64,000 bases of DNA. Origin: an uncultured Lysobacteraceae bacterium. GTDB lineage: Bacteria > Pseudomonadota > Gammaproteobacteria > Xanthomonadales > Xanthomonadaceae. The stretch is taken from assembly GCA_946480825.1 (NCBI GenBank), contig CAMLLG010000006.1, forward strand, positions 1-64,000, written 5' to 3'. This document shows, in pieces, positions 1 to 9,258 of the stretch; position 1 is the stretch's first letter, and every line of letters starts with the position of its first letter. Below the pieces are notes generated by a model. The model saw only the letters and a program-made list of their open reading frames with translations. It was not told the DNA's origin and did not search any database. A program made the position numbers and the translations under genes.

Positions 1-81
1 GGCGGGGGGGCTGCGCGGGGTATGGTTTTTTTTGGCGCGCCGGCCGGCGCCACTGGCCGTGTAATTTGTTTCGTTAGCCTG

Positions 82-105
82 TCGCGCCTCCCGGCGCTCC
101 TACAA
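82..105. repeat. REP-like half palindrome upstream of the first gene
   Basis: Read on the minus strand, this segment is TTGTAGGAGCGCCGGGAGGC plus GCGA. It closely matches the TTGTGGGAGGGCCGGGAGGC arm of the palindrome inside glyS (4912-4934). Bases 1-144 otherwise show no gene: a GC-rich stretch, a short T-run and the 3' flank of the minus-strand gene ending at 145. The family assignment rests only on these two copies. Confidence 0.45.
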
Positions 106-144
106 CAGCATATGCAGCCTATCGATACCGTTCCGCCCGGGCGA

Positions 145-1014
145 TCACATCGCCACGCCCGACGGCTCGGATACGGCGGCTTCGCCGTTGCCGCCGAGCA
201 TCTGCTTCCAGGCGAAATAAATCGCGCCGGCGACGAAGCAGATGAAGAAGCCGTTGAGCAGCGCATTGCCGACCAGCATCGCGCTCTGGCCGAAGATCAG
301 CTGGGCGACGCCGATCACGATGCCGGCGCCGATGCCGGCCGCGAACAGGATCACGAACGCGAGCACCATGAACACGATCAGCGCGGGCAGGTTGCGCACG
401 CAGGCGGTGAAGCTGCGCTTCATCGCCGGCACCAGGCGCACGTCGTTGAACAGCATGTCCGGCACCACGGTCAGGGTGAGCAGCAGCGACAGGAAGCCGA
501 TGACCAGCGCCAGCACCATCCACAGGAACAGCCGGCCCGCGGGCAGATCGAGTAACAACTGCGGATCGACCTGGCCGCCGGCCTCGGCCTGCGCCTGGAT
601 CTTCAGCATCAGCGCCGAGAGCTTGTCGATATTCTCCTGGCCGAGCATCGCGAACAGCAGCCCGAAGATCAGGAACAGCACCGCGAACTGCGGAATCAGC
701 GTGGTCAGCAGACGCGCGGCCTTGCCGGTGCGGATCGACGCCAGCAGATGCCCCGGCGCCGCGCTGCGGCCTTCGGCGACTTCGTGGGCGGCGAAGATCA
801 TGCCCGCCATCAACAGCGGGCCGATCACGATGAACACCAGTTGCAGCACCTTGGCCGCGTCCGGCGCCGCCCCGGCCACCAGTACCACCATCAGCCACAG
901 CACCGCATAGATCACCGCCAGCAGGCCGAACCCGAGCGGCGATTTCTTCAGCAGCCGGAAGGCCTCCAGCAGCCATTCCGCCCCGGCGGCGGCCGGTACC
1001 TTGCGAATCTCCAT
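145..1014 (-). CDS. BPSS1780-family integral membrane protein
   Basis: Predicted inner-membrane protein of 289 aa, function unknown. The N-terminus MEIRKVPAAAGAEWLLEAF and four to six hydrophobic segments match the recalled style of BPSS1780-type membrane proteins (about 250-290 aa). The open frame extends upstream to 1080, but those extra 22 codons run through the repeat tract at 1041-1165, so I chose the ATG at 1014 directly before the conserved MEIRKV. The C-terminal half has paired helices separated by a glycine-rich turn. The downstream gene on this strand lies outside the window, and the upstream amidotransferase is separated by repeats, so an operon is unlikely. Function is not inferable. 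Confidence 0.7.
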   Translation of the reverse strand: MEIRKVPAAAGAEWLLEAFRLLKKSPLGFGLLAVIYAVLWLMVVLVAGAAPDAAKVLQLVFIVIGPLLMAGMIFAAHEVAEGRSAAPGHLLASIRTGKAARLLTTLIPQFAVLFLIFGLLFAMLGQENIDKLSALMLKIQAQAEAGGQVDPQLLLDLPAGRLFLWMVLALVIGFLSLLLTLTVVPDMLFNDVRLVPAMKRSFTACVRNLPALIVFMVLAFVILFAAGIGAGIVIGVAQLIFGQSAMLVGNALLNGFFICFVAGAIYFAWKQMLGGNGEAAVSEPSGVAM

Positions 1015-1040
1015 GCGTGTCCTCGTCGTGTCGTGATGGG

Positions 1041-1165
1041 TGGGTGTCCCGGAATTTCGCCCCGGGACTTCCGAAGTCATGGGTGTCCCGGAATTTCGTC
1101 TCCGGAATTTCTTCCCGGAATTTCCGTGGGTGTCCCCGAATCTCTCCGGAATCTTTCCCGGATTT
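1041..1165. repeat. Cluster of TGGGTGTCCC / CCGGAATTTC repeats
   Basis: Three copies of TGGGTGTCCC begin at 1041, 1080 and 1127. The first two continue as CGGAATTTC, and several extra CCGGAATTTC or CCGGAATCT units lie between and after them. The same 10-mer, in either orientation, recurs near the RAYT transposase (16367, 16414, 16498, 17668) and inside two genes (9564, 19686, 19704). The tract fills most of the gap between the membrane-protein gene and the amidotransferase gene. Confidence 0.75.
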
Positions 1166-1180
1166 CAGGATCGGGAAATC

Positions 1181-1918
1181 TCAGTGGCCGCGCACGCTCA
1201 CCGCATGGCGGACGAAGCGGCGCAGCACGCCGCGGGCCTGCGGCGTCGGTTTCACGTCCTTCGCCATCCGTCGATGGCACTGGCCTTCGCGCTGCAGCGC
1301 ATCGCGCCGCGCATGCACGTAGCCGCGCATGTGCGTCGCGCTGAATTCGGGGTGGAACTGCACGCCCCAGGCATGATCGCGCCAGCGGAAGGCCTGGCAG
1401 GCGTCCTGCTCGGACCGCGCCAGCACCGCGGCATCGGCCGGCGGCCGCAGTACGGTCTGCAGATGGGTGACCTGTGCCGAGAACCGCGCCGGCAGCGTGG
1501 CGAAGAGGATGTCCTGCGCCGCTTCCGGATGCAGGTCCACCGGCACCGTGCCCATCTCGCGACCGCTCGGGTTGTCGCCGACCTCGCCGCCGAGGGCATG
1601 CGCGATCAGCTGGTGGCCGTAGCAGATGCCGAACACCGGCAGGCCGGCGTCGAGGCCGTCGCGCAGCCAGTCGGCGGTGCGTTCGCTCCAGTCGTGGCGG
1701 TCGGTGACCATCGCCCCGGAGCCGGTGATCAGCACGCCGGCATACCCGGCATGGCCGGGCAGCGGATCGCCGGCTTCGACGTTCACCACCGTGGCCTGGT
1801 CGGCGCGCAGACCGGCGGCGACGCGGATCCAGTGCGGGAATCGCCCGTGCCGGCGCATGGCGGCGACGGGTTGGCCGGTTTCGATGATCAGGAACTGCGG
1901 GTCGGTCTTGGTGTTCAC
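1181..1918 (-). CDS. Class I glutamine amidotransferase (GMP synthase-like domain protein)
   Basis: A 245-aa stand-alone GATase1 domain protein, which would hydrolyse glutamine or a related gamma-glutamyl amide. The nucleophile elbow [17 protein letters not shown] places the catalytic Cys at residue 99. The triad is completed by His189 and Glu191 in GVQFHPEF. The oxyanion-type motif [11 protein letters not shown] is near residues 61-71. No synthetase domain is attached, as in the YfeJ-like GMP synthase-related amidotransferases, so the acceptor is unknown. It diverges from glyQ with an 82-bp spacer. The ATG at 1918 gives a normal family length. Confidence 0.85.
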   Translation of the reverse strand: MNTKTDPQFLIIETGQPVAAMRRHGRFPHWIRVAAGLRADQATVVNVEAGDPLPGHAGYAGVLITGSGAMVTDRHDWSERTADWLRDGLDAGLPVFGICYGHQLIAHALGGEVGDNPSGREMGTVPVDLHPEAAQDILFATLPARFSAQVTHLQTVLRPPADAAVLARSEQDACQAFRWRDHAWGVQFHPEFSATHMRGYVHARRDALQREGQCHRRMAKDVKPTPQARGVLRRFVRHAVSVRGH

Positions 1919-1964
1919 GGCGGGCGTGCGGGCGGGCGCGGCATGGGCGGCGGGACGTGGCCCT

Positions 1965-1970
1965 TATACT
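1965..1970 (+). promoter_or_regulatory. Candidate -10 box for glyQS
   Basis: TATACT lies 30 bp before the glyQ ATG in an otherwise very GC-rich divergent spacer. I see no convincing -35 hexamer at the right distance, so this is only a plausible sigma-70 -10 element. Confidence 0.4.
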
Positions 1971-2000
1971 ACCCAGTCCCCACACCGCCAGCGCCTTTCC

Positions 2001-2912
2001 ATGCAGGGACCGACCTTCCAGGAACTCATCCAGCGCCTCAACGCCTACTGGGCGGCCCAGGGCTGCGTGCTGATCCAGCCGCTCGACCTCGAGGTCGGCG
2101 CCGGCACCTTCCACCCGGCCACCTTCCTGCGCGCGCTCGGTCCCGAGCCGTGGAACGCCGCCTACGTGCAGCCCTCGCGCCGTCCCACCGACGGCCGCTA
2201 CGGCGAGAACCCCAACCGCCTGCAGCATTACTACCAGTATCAGGTGGTGATGAAGCCCAACCCCGACAACATCGTCGAGCTGTACTTCGACTCGCTGAAG
2301 GCGCTCGGCGTCGACCCGCTGGTGCACGATCTGCGCCTGGTCGAGGACAACTGGGAATCGCCCACCCTCGGCGCCTGGGGCCTCGGCTGGGAAGTGTGGT
2401 TGAACGGCATGGAAGTCACCCAGTTCACCTATTTCCAGCAGGCCGGCGGCATCGAATGCAGGCCGGTGCTGGGCGAGATCACCTACGGTCTCGAACGGCT
2501 GTGCATGTACCTGCAGAACTGCGACAACGTCTACGACCTGATCTGGACCGTCGGCCCGCAGGGCCCGGTCACCTACGGCGACGTGTTCCTGCAGAACGAA
2601 CGCGAGCAGAGCGCCTACAACTTCGAACACGCCAACACCGAGGTGCTGTTCAAGCGTTTCGACGAATGCGAAGCCGAAGCGCTGAAGCTGGTGGAACTGG
2701 GCCTGCCGCTGCCGGCCTACGACCAGGTCTGCAAGGCCTCGCATTCGTTCAACCTGCTCGACGCGCGCCGCGCGATCTCGGTCACCGAACGCCAGCGCTA
2801 CATCCTGCGCGTGCGCAAGTTGGCGCAGGCGGTGGCCGAAAGCTATTTCGCGCAGCGCGAGAAACTCGGATTTCCGGGCTTGAAGCAGCCACCGCAGCAC
2901 GCCGTCGCTTGA
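2001..2912 (+). CDS. glyQ: Glycine--tRNA ligase alpha subunit
   Basis: The 303-aa alpha subunit of the heterotetrameric bacterial glycyl-tRNA synthetase, which activates glycine and charges tRNA-Gly in the cytoplasm with GlyS. It begins [20 protein letters not shown] and contains the class II synthetase signatures [39 protein letters not shown] and [19 protein letters not shown], all highly conserved in GlyQ. The length matches the family (about 300 aa). The frame is open further upstream, but homology begins at this ATG. The partner gene glyS follows 135 bp later on the same strand. Confidence 0.97.
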   Translation: MQGPTFQELIQRLNAYWAAQGCVLIQPLDLEVGAGTFHPATFLRALGPEPWNAAYVQPSRRPTDGRYGENPNRLQHYYQYQVVMKPNPDNIVELYFDSLKALGVDPLVHDLRLVEDNWESPTLGAWGLGWEVWLNGMEVTQFTYFQQAGGIECRPVLGEITYGLERLCMYLQNCDNVYDLIWTVGPQGPVTYGDVFLQNEREQSAYNFEHANTEVLFKRFDECEAEALKLVELGLPLPAYDQVCKASHSFNLLDARRAISVTERQRYILRVRKLAQAVAESYFAQREKLGFPGLKQPPQHAVA

Positions 2913-3047
2913 GCCCCTCTCCCACCGGGGGAGGGATTCCGTTGAGGGTCCGGCGCATGCGGCGCCGCGACCGTGCACCGGACCCGCATCCGCCCTTCGG
3001 GCACCTTCTCCCGATGGCAGAAGGCACAGCACAACAAGAGCCGCACC

Positions 3048-5360
3048 ATGAGTGAAATGAAGTCGCTTCTGATCGAACTGGGCACCGAAGAACTGCCGGT
3101 CAAGGCCCTGCCCGGGCTGGCGCAGGCGTTCTTCGACGGCGTCGTCGACGCGCTGCACAAGCGCGGCATCGCCTTCGACCGCGACGGCGCCAAGCCGCTG
3201 TACACCCCGCGCCGGCTCGCGGTGAGGCTGCCCGGCGTCGCCGTCGAACAGCCCGAACAGCGCAGCGAAGTGCTGGGCCCGTATCTCAACATCGCGCTCG
3301 ACGCCGAAGGCAAACCGACGCGGGCGCTCGAAGGCTTCGCGGCGAAGGCCGGCATCGACTGGACCACGCTGGAGAAGACGACCGACAACAAGGGCGAGCG
3401 CTTCGTGCATCGCGCGGTGAAGCCCGGCGCGAAGACCGCCGCGCTGCTGCCGGAGATCGTGGCCGAAGCCTTGGCCGCCATGCCGATTCCCAAGCCGATG
3501 CGCTGGGGCGCGCACGAGTACGGCTTCGCCCGCCCCGCGCATTGGCTGGTGCTGCTGCTCGGCGACCAGGTCGTCGATGCCGAAGTCATGGGGATCAAGG
3601 CCGATCGCATGAGCCGCGGCCATCGCTTCCATCACGAGAAATCGGTGTGGATCGCGTCGGCCGACGACTACGTCGATGCGCTGCGCGCGGCCAGGGTGCT
3701 GGTCGATCCCGAAGAACGCCGCGCCCGCGTCGTCGCCGAGGTCGAAGGCGCCGCGGCGAAGGTCGGCGGCACGCCGCGGATCACCGACGACAACCTCGAA
3801 CAGGTGCAGTGCCTGGTCGAATGGCCGAAGGCCGTGCTGTGCGCGTTCGAGCGCGAGTTCCTGGCGGTGCCGCAGGAAGCGCTGATCGCGACGATGGAAG
3901 CCAACCAGAAATTCTTCCCGGTGCTGGATGCCGACGGCAAACTCACCGAGCACTTCATCGGCATCGCCAACATCGAATCGAAGGACGAAAGCGAAGTCCG
4001 CAAGGGCTACGAACGCGTGATCCGCCCGCGCTTCGCCGACGCCAAGTTCTTCTTCGACGAGGATCTCAAGCAGGGCCTTGCGTCGATGAACGAAGGCCTC
4101 AAGACCGTGACCTACCAGGCCAAGCTCGGCACCGTCGCCGACAAGGTCGCGCGCGTCGCCGCGCTGGCGGAAAGCATCGCCGCCGAAGTCGGCGTCGACC
4201 TGAAACTCGCGCGCCGCGCCGCGGAACTGGCCAAGGCCGATCTGCAGTCGCGCATGGTCAACGAATTTCCGGAACTGCAGGGCATCGCGGGGCGGTATTA
4301 CGCGGCAGCTGCGGGCGAGTCTGCGGAGGTCGCCGCGGCGATCGACGAAGCCTACATGCCGCGCTTCGCGGGCGATGCCATCGCGCCGAGCAAACTCGGT
4401 CAGGTGCTGGCGATCGCGGAGCGGTTGGATACGTTGGCGGGTGGGTTCGCTGCGGGCCTGAAGCCGACGGGCAACAAGGATCCGTTTTCGTTGCGTAGAA
4501 ATGCGTTGGGATTGGCGAGGACGGTGATTGAAGCCGCTCTTGAAGCCAATCATCCTGAACGTATGCGCACAGCTTTTACTTCTGTGAATCGAGCAATCAA
4601 AGTCAATGAATTGACTTCAACCGCCCAAAAGGGTTTTGGCATAGGCAATATGATTGAAAAGCTAGCCAAGGAGCCTTTTGTTCAGAAATTTCTTGATTCC
4701 GATCTTGTTTCGAGTGAATTTGCGGCTAAGCAAGAACAAATCTCGGAGGTTCAGGAATTCATCCTCGACCGCCTCCGCGCCTACTACGCCGATCAGGGCG
4801 TGACCCCGCAGCAGTTCGAGGCCGTGGCCGCGCTGATGCGTCCGATCGGGCCTTCCGGCCCTCCCACAAGCGGGTCTGCCGCTGCGGGTGCGGGCGAGGC
4901 CGCTGTGGCTGTTGTGGGAGGGCCGGGAGGCCCGAACAACGCAGCCGCCGGCTCCCTCCTCGACTTCGACCGCCGCCTCAAGGCCATCGGCGAATTCGCG
5001 AAGCTGCCGGAGGCTGAAGCCCTTGCCGCGGCCAACAAACGCATCCGCAACATCCTGAAGAAGGCCGACATCGCGATTCCCGCGACGGTCGACACCGCAC
5101 TGTTCGCCGAAGACGCCGAACGCGATCTGCACGCCGCGGTCGAGCAGGCCATCGCCGACACCGATGCCGCGCTGCAGACCCGCGACTATGTCGCGGTGCT
5201 CGGCCGCCTCGCGCGCCTGCGCCCGGCGGTCGACACCTTCTTCGACAAGGTGATGGTCAACGCCGACGATGCGGCCGTGCGCGGCAACCGCCTCGCCCTG
5301 CTGCAGCGTCTCGCCGACCGCCTCGGCAGCGTCGCCGCGATCGAACATCTGTCGGTCTGA
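3048..5360 (+). CDS. glyS: Glycine--tRNA ligase beta subunit, with two unusual internal insertions
   Basis: The beta subunit carries tRNA-recognition and anticodon-binding regions and pairs with GlyQ. The start ATGAGTGAAATGAAG gives [20 protein letters not shown], the standard GlyS N-terminus. The protein is 770 aa, against about 690 usually. The excess lies in two places. Around residues 494-569 (DNA 4530-4755) a stretch of clearly lower GC codes for a longer, lysine/serine/phenylalanine-rich linker before [15 protein letters not shown]. At residues about 600-640 a REP-like palindrome (4847-4934) is translated in frame as a Gly/Pro/Ala/Ser-rich insert between AVAALMRP and [15 protein letters not shown]. 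Both flanks are normal GlyS and the frame stays open, so the gene is probably functional. The terminal IEHLSV is echoed by a remnant at 5886-5945. Confidence 0.95.
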   Translation: MSEMKSLLIELGTEELPVKALPGLAQAFFDGVVDALHKRGIAFDRDGAKPLYTPRRLAVRLPGVAVEQPEQRSEVLGPYLNIALDAEGKPTRALEGFAAKAGIDWTTLEKTTDNKGERFVHRAVKPGAKTAALLPEIVAEALAAMPIPKPMRWGAHEYGFARPAHWLVLLLGDQVVDAEVMGIKADRMSRGHRFHHEKSVWIASADDYVDALRAARVLVDPEERRARVVAEVEGAAAKVGGTPRITDDNLEQVQCLVEWPKAVLCAFEREFLAVPQEALIATMEANQKFFPVLDADGKLTEHFIGIANIESKDESEVRKGYERVIRPRFADAKFFFDEDLKQGLASMNEGLKTVTYQAKLGTVADKVARVAALAESIAAEVGVDLKLARRAAELAKADLQSRMVNEFPELQGIAGRYYAAAAGESAEVAAAIDEAYMPRFAGDAIAPSKLGQVLAIAERLDTLAGGFAAGLKPTGNKDPFSLRRNALGLARTVIEAALEANHPERMRTAFTSVNRAIKVNELTSTAQKGFGIGNMIEKLAKEPFVQKFLDSDLVSSEFAAKQEQISEVQEFILDRLRAYYADQGVTPQQFEAVAALMRPIGPSGPPTSGSAAAGAGEAAVAVVGGPGGPNNAAAGSLLDFDRRLKAIGEFAKLPEAEALAAANKRIRNILKKADIAIPATVDTALFAEDAERDLHAAVEQAIADTDAALQTRDYVAVLGRLARLRPAVDTFFDKVMVNADDAAVRGNRLALLQRLADRLGSVAAIEHLSV
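4847..4934. repeat. REP-type inverted repeat inserted in frame in glyS
   Basis: Arms at 4847-4869 and 4912-4934 are near-perfect reverse complements (22 of 23 positions), with a 42-bp centre. The outer sequence reads TTGTGGGAGGGCCGGGAGGC on one strand, the same style as the element at 82-105. It falls exactly where other GlyS proteins pass directly from the helical linker to SLLDFDRR, so it is an intragenic repeat that kept the frame. Confidence 0.8.
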
Positions 5361-5391
5361 AGGCGTTTTCCCGCATTCATCGGAGCCTCCC

Positions 5392-5883
5392 ATGCGCCTG
5401 CGATCCCTCGTCCTGTATTGCGCCATGGCCGTCGTTGGCCAAACACATGCGCTCGACAAGGACATCACCGCCAAGCCGTGGTCGGAGTTCGCGGTCGATG
5501 TCGCGTCCAGATCCAATCCCGACGAATACGATGTGCGTGTCGTCGCCATCGACGGCTCGATGGAATTCGAGCGCAAGCCGATCCATCGCGTGCCGGCGGG
5601 CTTCCATTTCCTCGAACTCGCTTCGACCAAGGCCGGTCGTCGCGGCGAGCTCTCGTCGCAGCCGTTCGCGATCGAGGCCAAACCCTGCGTACGCTACGAG
5701 CTGGTCGCGACCCACACCGACCGGATGTCCAATCGCAGATGGCGACTGGACGTGAAGAAGGAAGTTCCGATCCGGATCTGCCAGGAAAAGTTCGGCTTGC
5801 AGGTCGCCGAACCTGAATCGATCGAGACGGCGCCGGCTGCGGACGACAAGGCCACCGACGCATCGCCGCCCTCGACGCCCTGA
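5392..5883 (+). CDS. Small exported protein, paralogue 1 of a tandem triplet
   Basis: A 163-aa protein of unknown function with a likely Sec signal peptide (MRLRSLVLYCAMAVVGQTHA). It shares its core with the two downstream proteins: a WSEF/WAEI segment, EYDVRVVAIDGSMEF, a LASTKAGRRGEL motif, KPCVRYELVA and a second Cys near ICQEKFG. The two conserved Cys (KPC and the later C) could form a disulphide in the periplasm. The C-terminus is an acidic, Ala/Pro-rich tail. GGAG lies 8 nt before the ATG. It is the most divergent member and sits 31 bp after glyS. Confidence 0.75.
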   Translation: MRLRSLVLYCAMAVVGQTHALDKDITAKPWSEFAVDVASRSNPDEYDVRVVAIDGSMEFERKPIHRVPAGFHFLELASTKAGRRGELSSQPFAIEAKPCVRYELVATHTDRMSNRRWRLDVKKEVPIRICQEKFGLQVAEPESIETAPAADDKATDASPPSTP

Positions 5884-5885
5884 GC

Positions 5886-5945
5886 GCACGCGGATTCGCG
5901 ATCGCCCTCGGCCGTATCGCCGCGATCGAGCATCTTTCCGTCTGA
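5886..5945 (+). pseudogene. Remnant copy of the glyS 3' end
   Basis: Read in one frame, this stretch gives [13 protein letters not shown] and then a TGA stop. The real GlyS end is [13 protein letters not shown] and stop. There is no start or gene context, so it is a fossil of the glyS tail, probably carried along when the small exported-protein gene was duplicated in tandem. Confidence 0.75.
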
Positions 5946-6156
5946 CCCTGTCGGTCTTCCGGGGGAGGCGACGGAAGGGGCGAACGAGGGCGGCGATGCG
6001 CTGTCCGCGTCGAAAAGCGGGCCGGGATCGGCATGCCGTGCCGTGACTGCCATCAAGGTTTGCGATCGCCACGATGGTTTGCGCGCCGCGCGATGACGCA
6101 TCATCGGAGTCGTGTCGGTCCGAATCCGCCCGACCGATCCTCTGGAGCATATGGAC

Positions 6157-6633
6157 ATGCGCAACGCCCCCCTTTTGTCGACGCTTTGCCTCGCCGCCGC
6201 CGCGGGACTCCCCTGCGCGCCCGCGTGGGCCGACGAGCCCGGGCCCTGGGCCGAGATCAGGGTCGGCAGTCTGGCCGACAAGGATCTGCAGCAGTACGAC
6301 GTGATGCTGACGACCATCAACGGCTCGATGGATTTCCCCGACAGCAACCGCTACGAACTGGCGCCCGGCCGTCACCGCCTGCGCGTCGCCAGCACCAAGC
6401 GCGGCCCCAGCGGCGAGATGACCGCGCGGCCCTTCACGCTGGAAATGAAGCCGTGCGTGCGCTACGACCTGGTGGCGGACCACGGGCCGGCCGAGTCCGA
6501 CGGCGGCTGGAAAATCGTGGTTCGCGCGGAAACTCCGATCAAATCCTGCACGAAGAAGTTCGGAGTCGTGCCTGGGGACGATGAGCAGGCGGTCGCCGCA
6601 GGCGAATCGGCGCCCGAGCGACCCATGCCTTAG
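6157..6633 (+). CDS. Small exported protein, paralogue 2 of a tandem triplet
   Basis: A 158-aa protein of unknown function with a signal peptide (MRNAPLLSTLCLAAAAGLPC...AWA). The mature part is closely similar to the 6785 gene: DEPGPWAEIRVGS, ADKDLQQYDV, INGSMDF, RYELAPG, a STKRGPSGEM-type motif, MKPCVRYDLVADH, GGWKIVVRAE and KSCTKKFG. The ATG at 6157 has GGAG nine bases upstream, as in paralogue 3; an in-frame ATG at 6151 is only 3 nt from that site. The invariant KPC and KSC cysteines suggest a structural disulphide. No family known to me matches. Confidence 0.75.
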   Translation: MRNAPLLSTLCLAAAAGLPCAPAWADEPGPWAEIRVGSLADKDLQQYDVMLTTINGSMDFPDSNRYELAPGRHRLRVASTKRGPSGEMTARPFTLEMKPCVRYDLVADHGPAESDGGWKIVVRAETPIKSCTKKFGVVPGDDEQAVAAGESAPERPMP

Positions 6634-6784
6634 AGCGTGTCCGGCATCTCGAAATGCGTGCCGCGCGATGATGCATGATCGGGGTCGAGGCGAAACGACA
6701 CGGCGGTGACCGCCGCCTGTCATCTTCGTCGGTTCAAATCCGCCCGGCCGGATCCTCTGGCCCGATCCTTTGGAGAACGCGGAC

Positions 6785-7237
6785 ATGCGCATCGTTTCGA
6801 CCGCCATCCCCTGTTGCCTCGCCCTCGCGGCGGCCCTCGCCAGCGCGCCGGCGTTCGCCGACGAACCTACGCCCTGGGCCGAGATCAAGGTCGGCAGCAT
6901 GGCCGACAAGGATCTGCAGCATTACGACGTGGTGCTGATGGCCATCAATGGTTCGATGGATTTCCGCGACGGCACCCGCTACGAACTGGCTCCGGGCCGC
7001 TACAACTTCCGGCTGGCCAGCACCAAGCGCGGCCGCAGCGGCGAGATGACCGCGCGGCCCTTCGTGCTCGAGATGAAGCCCTGCATCCGCTACGACCTGG
7101 TGGCGGACCACGCGCCGGCCGAATCCGAAGGCGGCTGGAAGATCGTCGTCCGTGCGGAAAACCCGATCAAATCGTGCACGAAGAAGTTCGGTCTGATGCC
7201 GGGGAGCGAGGAACAGGCGGTCGCCGCGGGGTCCTGA
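6785..7237 (+). CDS. Small exported protein, paralogue 3 of a tandem triplet
   Basis: A 150-aa protein of unknown function with a signal peptide (MRIVSTAIPCCLALAAALAS, cleavage after AFA). Much of the mature part repeats the 6157 product: DEPTPWAEIKVGSMADKDLQ, YDVVLMAINGSMDF, KPCIRYDLVADH and KSCTKKFG. GGAG sits nine bases before the ATG. An upstream TTG at 6770 is possible but would spoil the signal peptide. The upstream non-coding region also resembles that of paralogue 2 (CGCGCGATGA tract and AATCCGCCCG), so promoter and gene were duplicated together. The triplet is not obviously linked in function to glyQS or tamAB. Confidence 0.75.
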   Translation: MRIVSTAIPCCLALAAALASAPAFADEPTPWAEIKVGSMADKDLQHYDVVLMAINGSMDFRDGTRYELAPGRYNFRLASTKRGRSGEMTARPFVLEMKPCIRYDLVADHAPAESEGGWKIVVRAENPIKSCTKKFGLMPGSEEQAVAAGS

Positions 7238-7274
7238 GCCCGCGATCGGAATCCGGTCGTCGCAGCGACATCGC

Positions 7275-7342
7275 CGGTAGAGCGGGCTTCAGCCCGCTGC
7301 TTTTCCGCACGGAAAGCGCAGCGGGCTGAAGCCGCTCTACCG
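7275..7342. repeat. REP-like hairpin, GGTAGAGCGGGCTTCAGCCC family
   Basis: Arms CGGTAGAGCGGGCTTCAGCC... (7275-7300) and the complementary arm (7318-7342) enclose a second small stem (TTTCC/GGAAA). A second copy of the family is at 55225-55288. It sits between the exported-protein triplet and tamA and could also stop transcription, though it has no T-tract. Confidence 0.75.
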
Positions 7343-7449
7343 ATGCTTTCGCAGCACAACCCGCATGCCGCACGCGGGCATCGAAGCCACGATGAACGGC
7401 GAAGCACCGCCGCGTCCGCAGCCGCCGGAGCGCCGGGTATCCTTCCGCC

Positions 7450-9255
7450 ATGCCACGCCCCCCACGCACCGCCCTCGCCGCCGCCGCGCTGTCGATGTTC
7501 TGCGCCGGCGCGCAGGCCGCGCAGATCGCGGGCGTGCGCATCGATGGCCTCGACCCGCTGATGGAAACCAACGTGCGCACCGCGCTGTCGCTGGAGGACG
7601 CCGTCGGCAAGCGCGTCTCCGACGCCCGCCTGGACTATCTGCTGCGCGTGGCCGAGGACGAAACCCGCGAGGCGCTGGAACCCTTCGGTTATTACTCGCC
7701 GGAGATCGCCATCGTCGACAGCGCCGCGGGCGCCGCGCTGGCCGACGACGCGCCGGTGTCGGTGACCATCTCGGTGCGCATCGGCGAGCCGGTGCGGGTG
7801 CGCAGCGCCGCGGTGGCGATCGAGGGCGACGGCGACGACGACCGTTATCTGAAGGAAGAGCTCGACGCCTTCACGCCGAAGGTCGGCGACGTGTTCGAAC
7901 ACGCGCGCTACGAGCAGAGCAAGGCCTTCATCACCCGCCGCCTCGCCGAGCGCGGTTATTTCGACGCCGATTTCGCCGCGCGCCGGGTCGAGGTGACGCG
8001 CGCCGAGCGCGCGGCCGACATCGACCTGCGCTGGAACAGCGGCGACCGCTACGACATGGGCGAGATCGTGTTCGATCAGGGTCAGAAACCGATCGTCCGC
8101 GAATCGCTGCTGCGCGAGTTCATCTACTGGGACGAAGGCGATTACTACCACCAGGGCCGTCTCGACCGCCTGCGCAAATCGCTGAGCGGGCTGGACTACT
8201 TCAGCCGCATCGACATCGAGCCCGCGCCCGAGGATGCGGTGGACGGGCGCGTGCCGGTGACGGTGCGGCTGACGCCGGCGAAGCGCAGCATCTACAGCGT
8301 CGGCGCCAGCTTCGGCACCGACAGCGGTTTCGGCGTGTCGCTGGGGCTGGAGCGGCGCTATCTGAATTCGCGCGGCCACAAACTGCTGGCGCAGCTGGAT
8401 TACGCGCAGAAGCGCAAGACCCTGACCGTGCAGCACCGCATTCCCGCGTTCGCGTGGCGCGATGGCTGGTACACCACCAGTCTGCAGGCCTACGACGAAC
8501 AGACCGACTACATCGACACCCGACGCTACGAAGCGGTGTTCAGCCGGAGCGGACAATATAACCGCGAACTCAATCTGGTCGCCTCGGTGCACGCGCTGCA
8601 GGAACGCTGGGCCTACGCCATCGACGACCGTCTGCGCCCGGTGCGGCTGTATCGGCAATCGACCTATCTGTATCCGTCGATCGTCGCCGAGTACGTCAAG
8701 GCCGACGATCGCATCCAGCCGCGCGACGGTTTCGGCGGCACCGCGACCCTGCGCGGCGGCCTGGAGGGCGTGGGGTCGGACGCGAACTTCCTGCAACTGC
8801 ACGTGCGCGGCAGTTGGTTCAAGGGGCTGGGCGCGCGCAGCCGTTTGATCGCGCGCGGCGAGATCGGCGCGACCTTCACCGATGCGCTGGCCGAGATTCC
8901 GCCGACCCTGCGCTTCTACGCCGGCGGCGACCGCAGCGTGCGCGGTTACGAGTACCGCGAGATCGGTCCACGCATCCGTCCGGTCGCCGGCGGCAAGGCG
9001 TTCGCGATCGGCGCGAAGAACGTGGTCACCGCCAGTCTCGAATACGAGCAGTACCTCAACGACGCGTGGGGCTTCGCCGCATTCGTCGACGGCGGCGACG
9101 CCTTCGACGACCGGCTCGACCGCTGGCGCACGGGCATCGGCCTGGGTGTGCGCTGGAAATCGCCGGTCGGGCCGCTGCGCGTCGACATCGGCCACGGCCT
9201 GGACGATCCGGACGGGTCGTTCACCCTGCACATCAATCTCGGCGCGGATCTCTGA
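7450..9255 (+). CDS. tamA: Translocation and assembly module TamA (BamA-like outer-membrane protein)
   Basis: A 601-aa Omp85-family protein that, with TamB, helps insert autotransporters and other proteins or lipids into the outer membrane. A signal peptide (…MFCAGAQA) is followed by POTRA-like segments from AGVRIDGLDPLMETNVRTAL through RGYFDADF-type motifs to about residue 265. The C-terminal beta-barrel includes the hallmark FYAGGDRSVRGYEYREIGP near residue 495 and a terminal strand ending FTLHINLGADL. Length and order fit TamA (about 580 aa). tamB starts 3 bp after the stop, so the two are co-transcribed. The ATG follows a GGTATCCTTCCGCC stretch with a weak ribosome site. Confidence 0.93.
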   Translation: MPRPPRTALAAAALSMFCAGAQAAQIAGVRIDGLDPLMETNVRTALSLEDAVGKRVSDARLDYLLRVAEDETREALEPFGYYSPEIAIVDSAAGAALADDAPVSVTISVRIGEPVRVRSAAVAIEGDGDDDRYLKEELDAFTPKVGDVFEHARYEQSKAFITRRLAERGYFDADFAARRVEVTRAERAADIDLRWNSGDRYDMGEIVFDQGQKPIVRESLLREFIYWDEGDYYHQGRLDRLRKSLSGLDYFSRIDIEPAPEDAVDGRVPVTVRLTPAKRSIYSVGASFGTDSGFGVSLGLERRYLNSRGHKLLAQLDYAQKRKTLTVQHRIPAFAWRDGWYTTSLQAYDEQTDYIDTRRYEAVFSRSGQYNRELNLVASVHALQERWAYAIDDRLRPVRLYRQSTYLYPSIVAEYVKADDRIQPRDGFGGTATLRGGLEGVGSDANFLQLHVRGSWFKGLGARSRLIARGEIGATFTDALAEIPPTLRFYAGGDRSVRGYEYREIGPRIRPVAGGKAFAIGAKNVVTASLEYEQYLNDAWGFAAFVDGGDAFDDRLDRWRTGIGLGVRWKSPVGPLRVDIGHGLDDPDGSFTLHINLGADL

Positions 9256-9258
9256 CCG

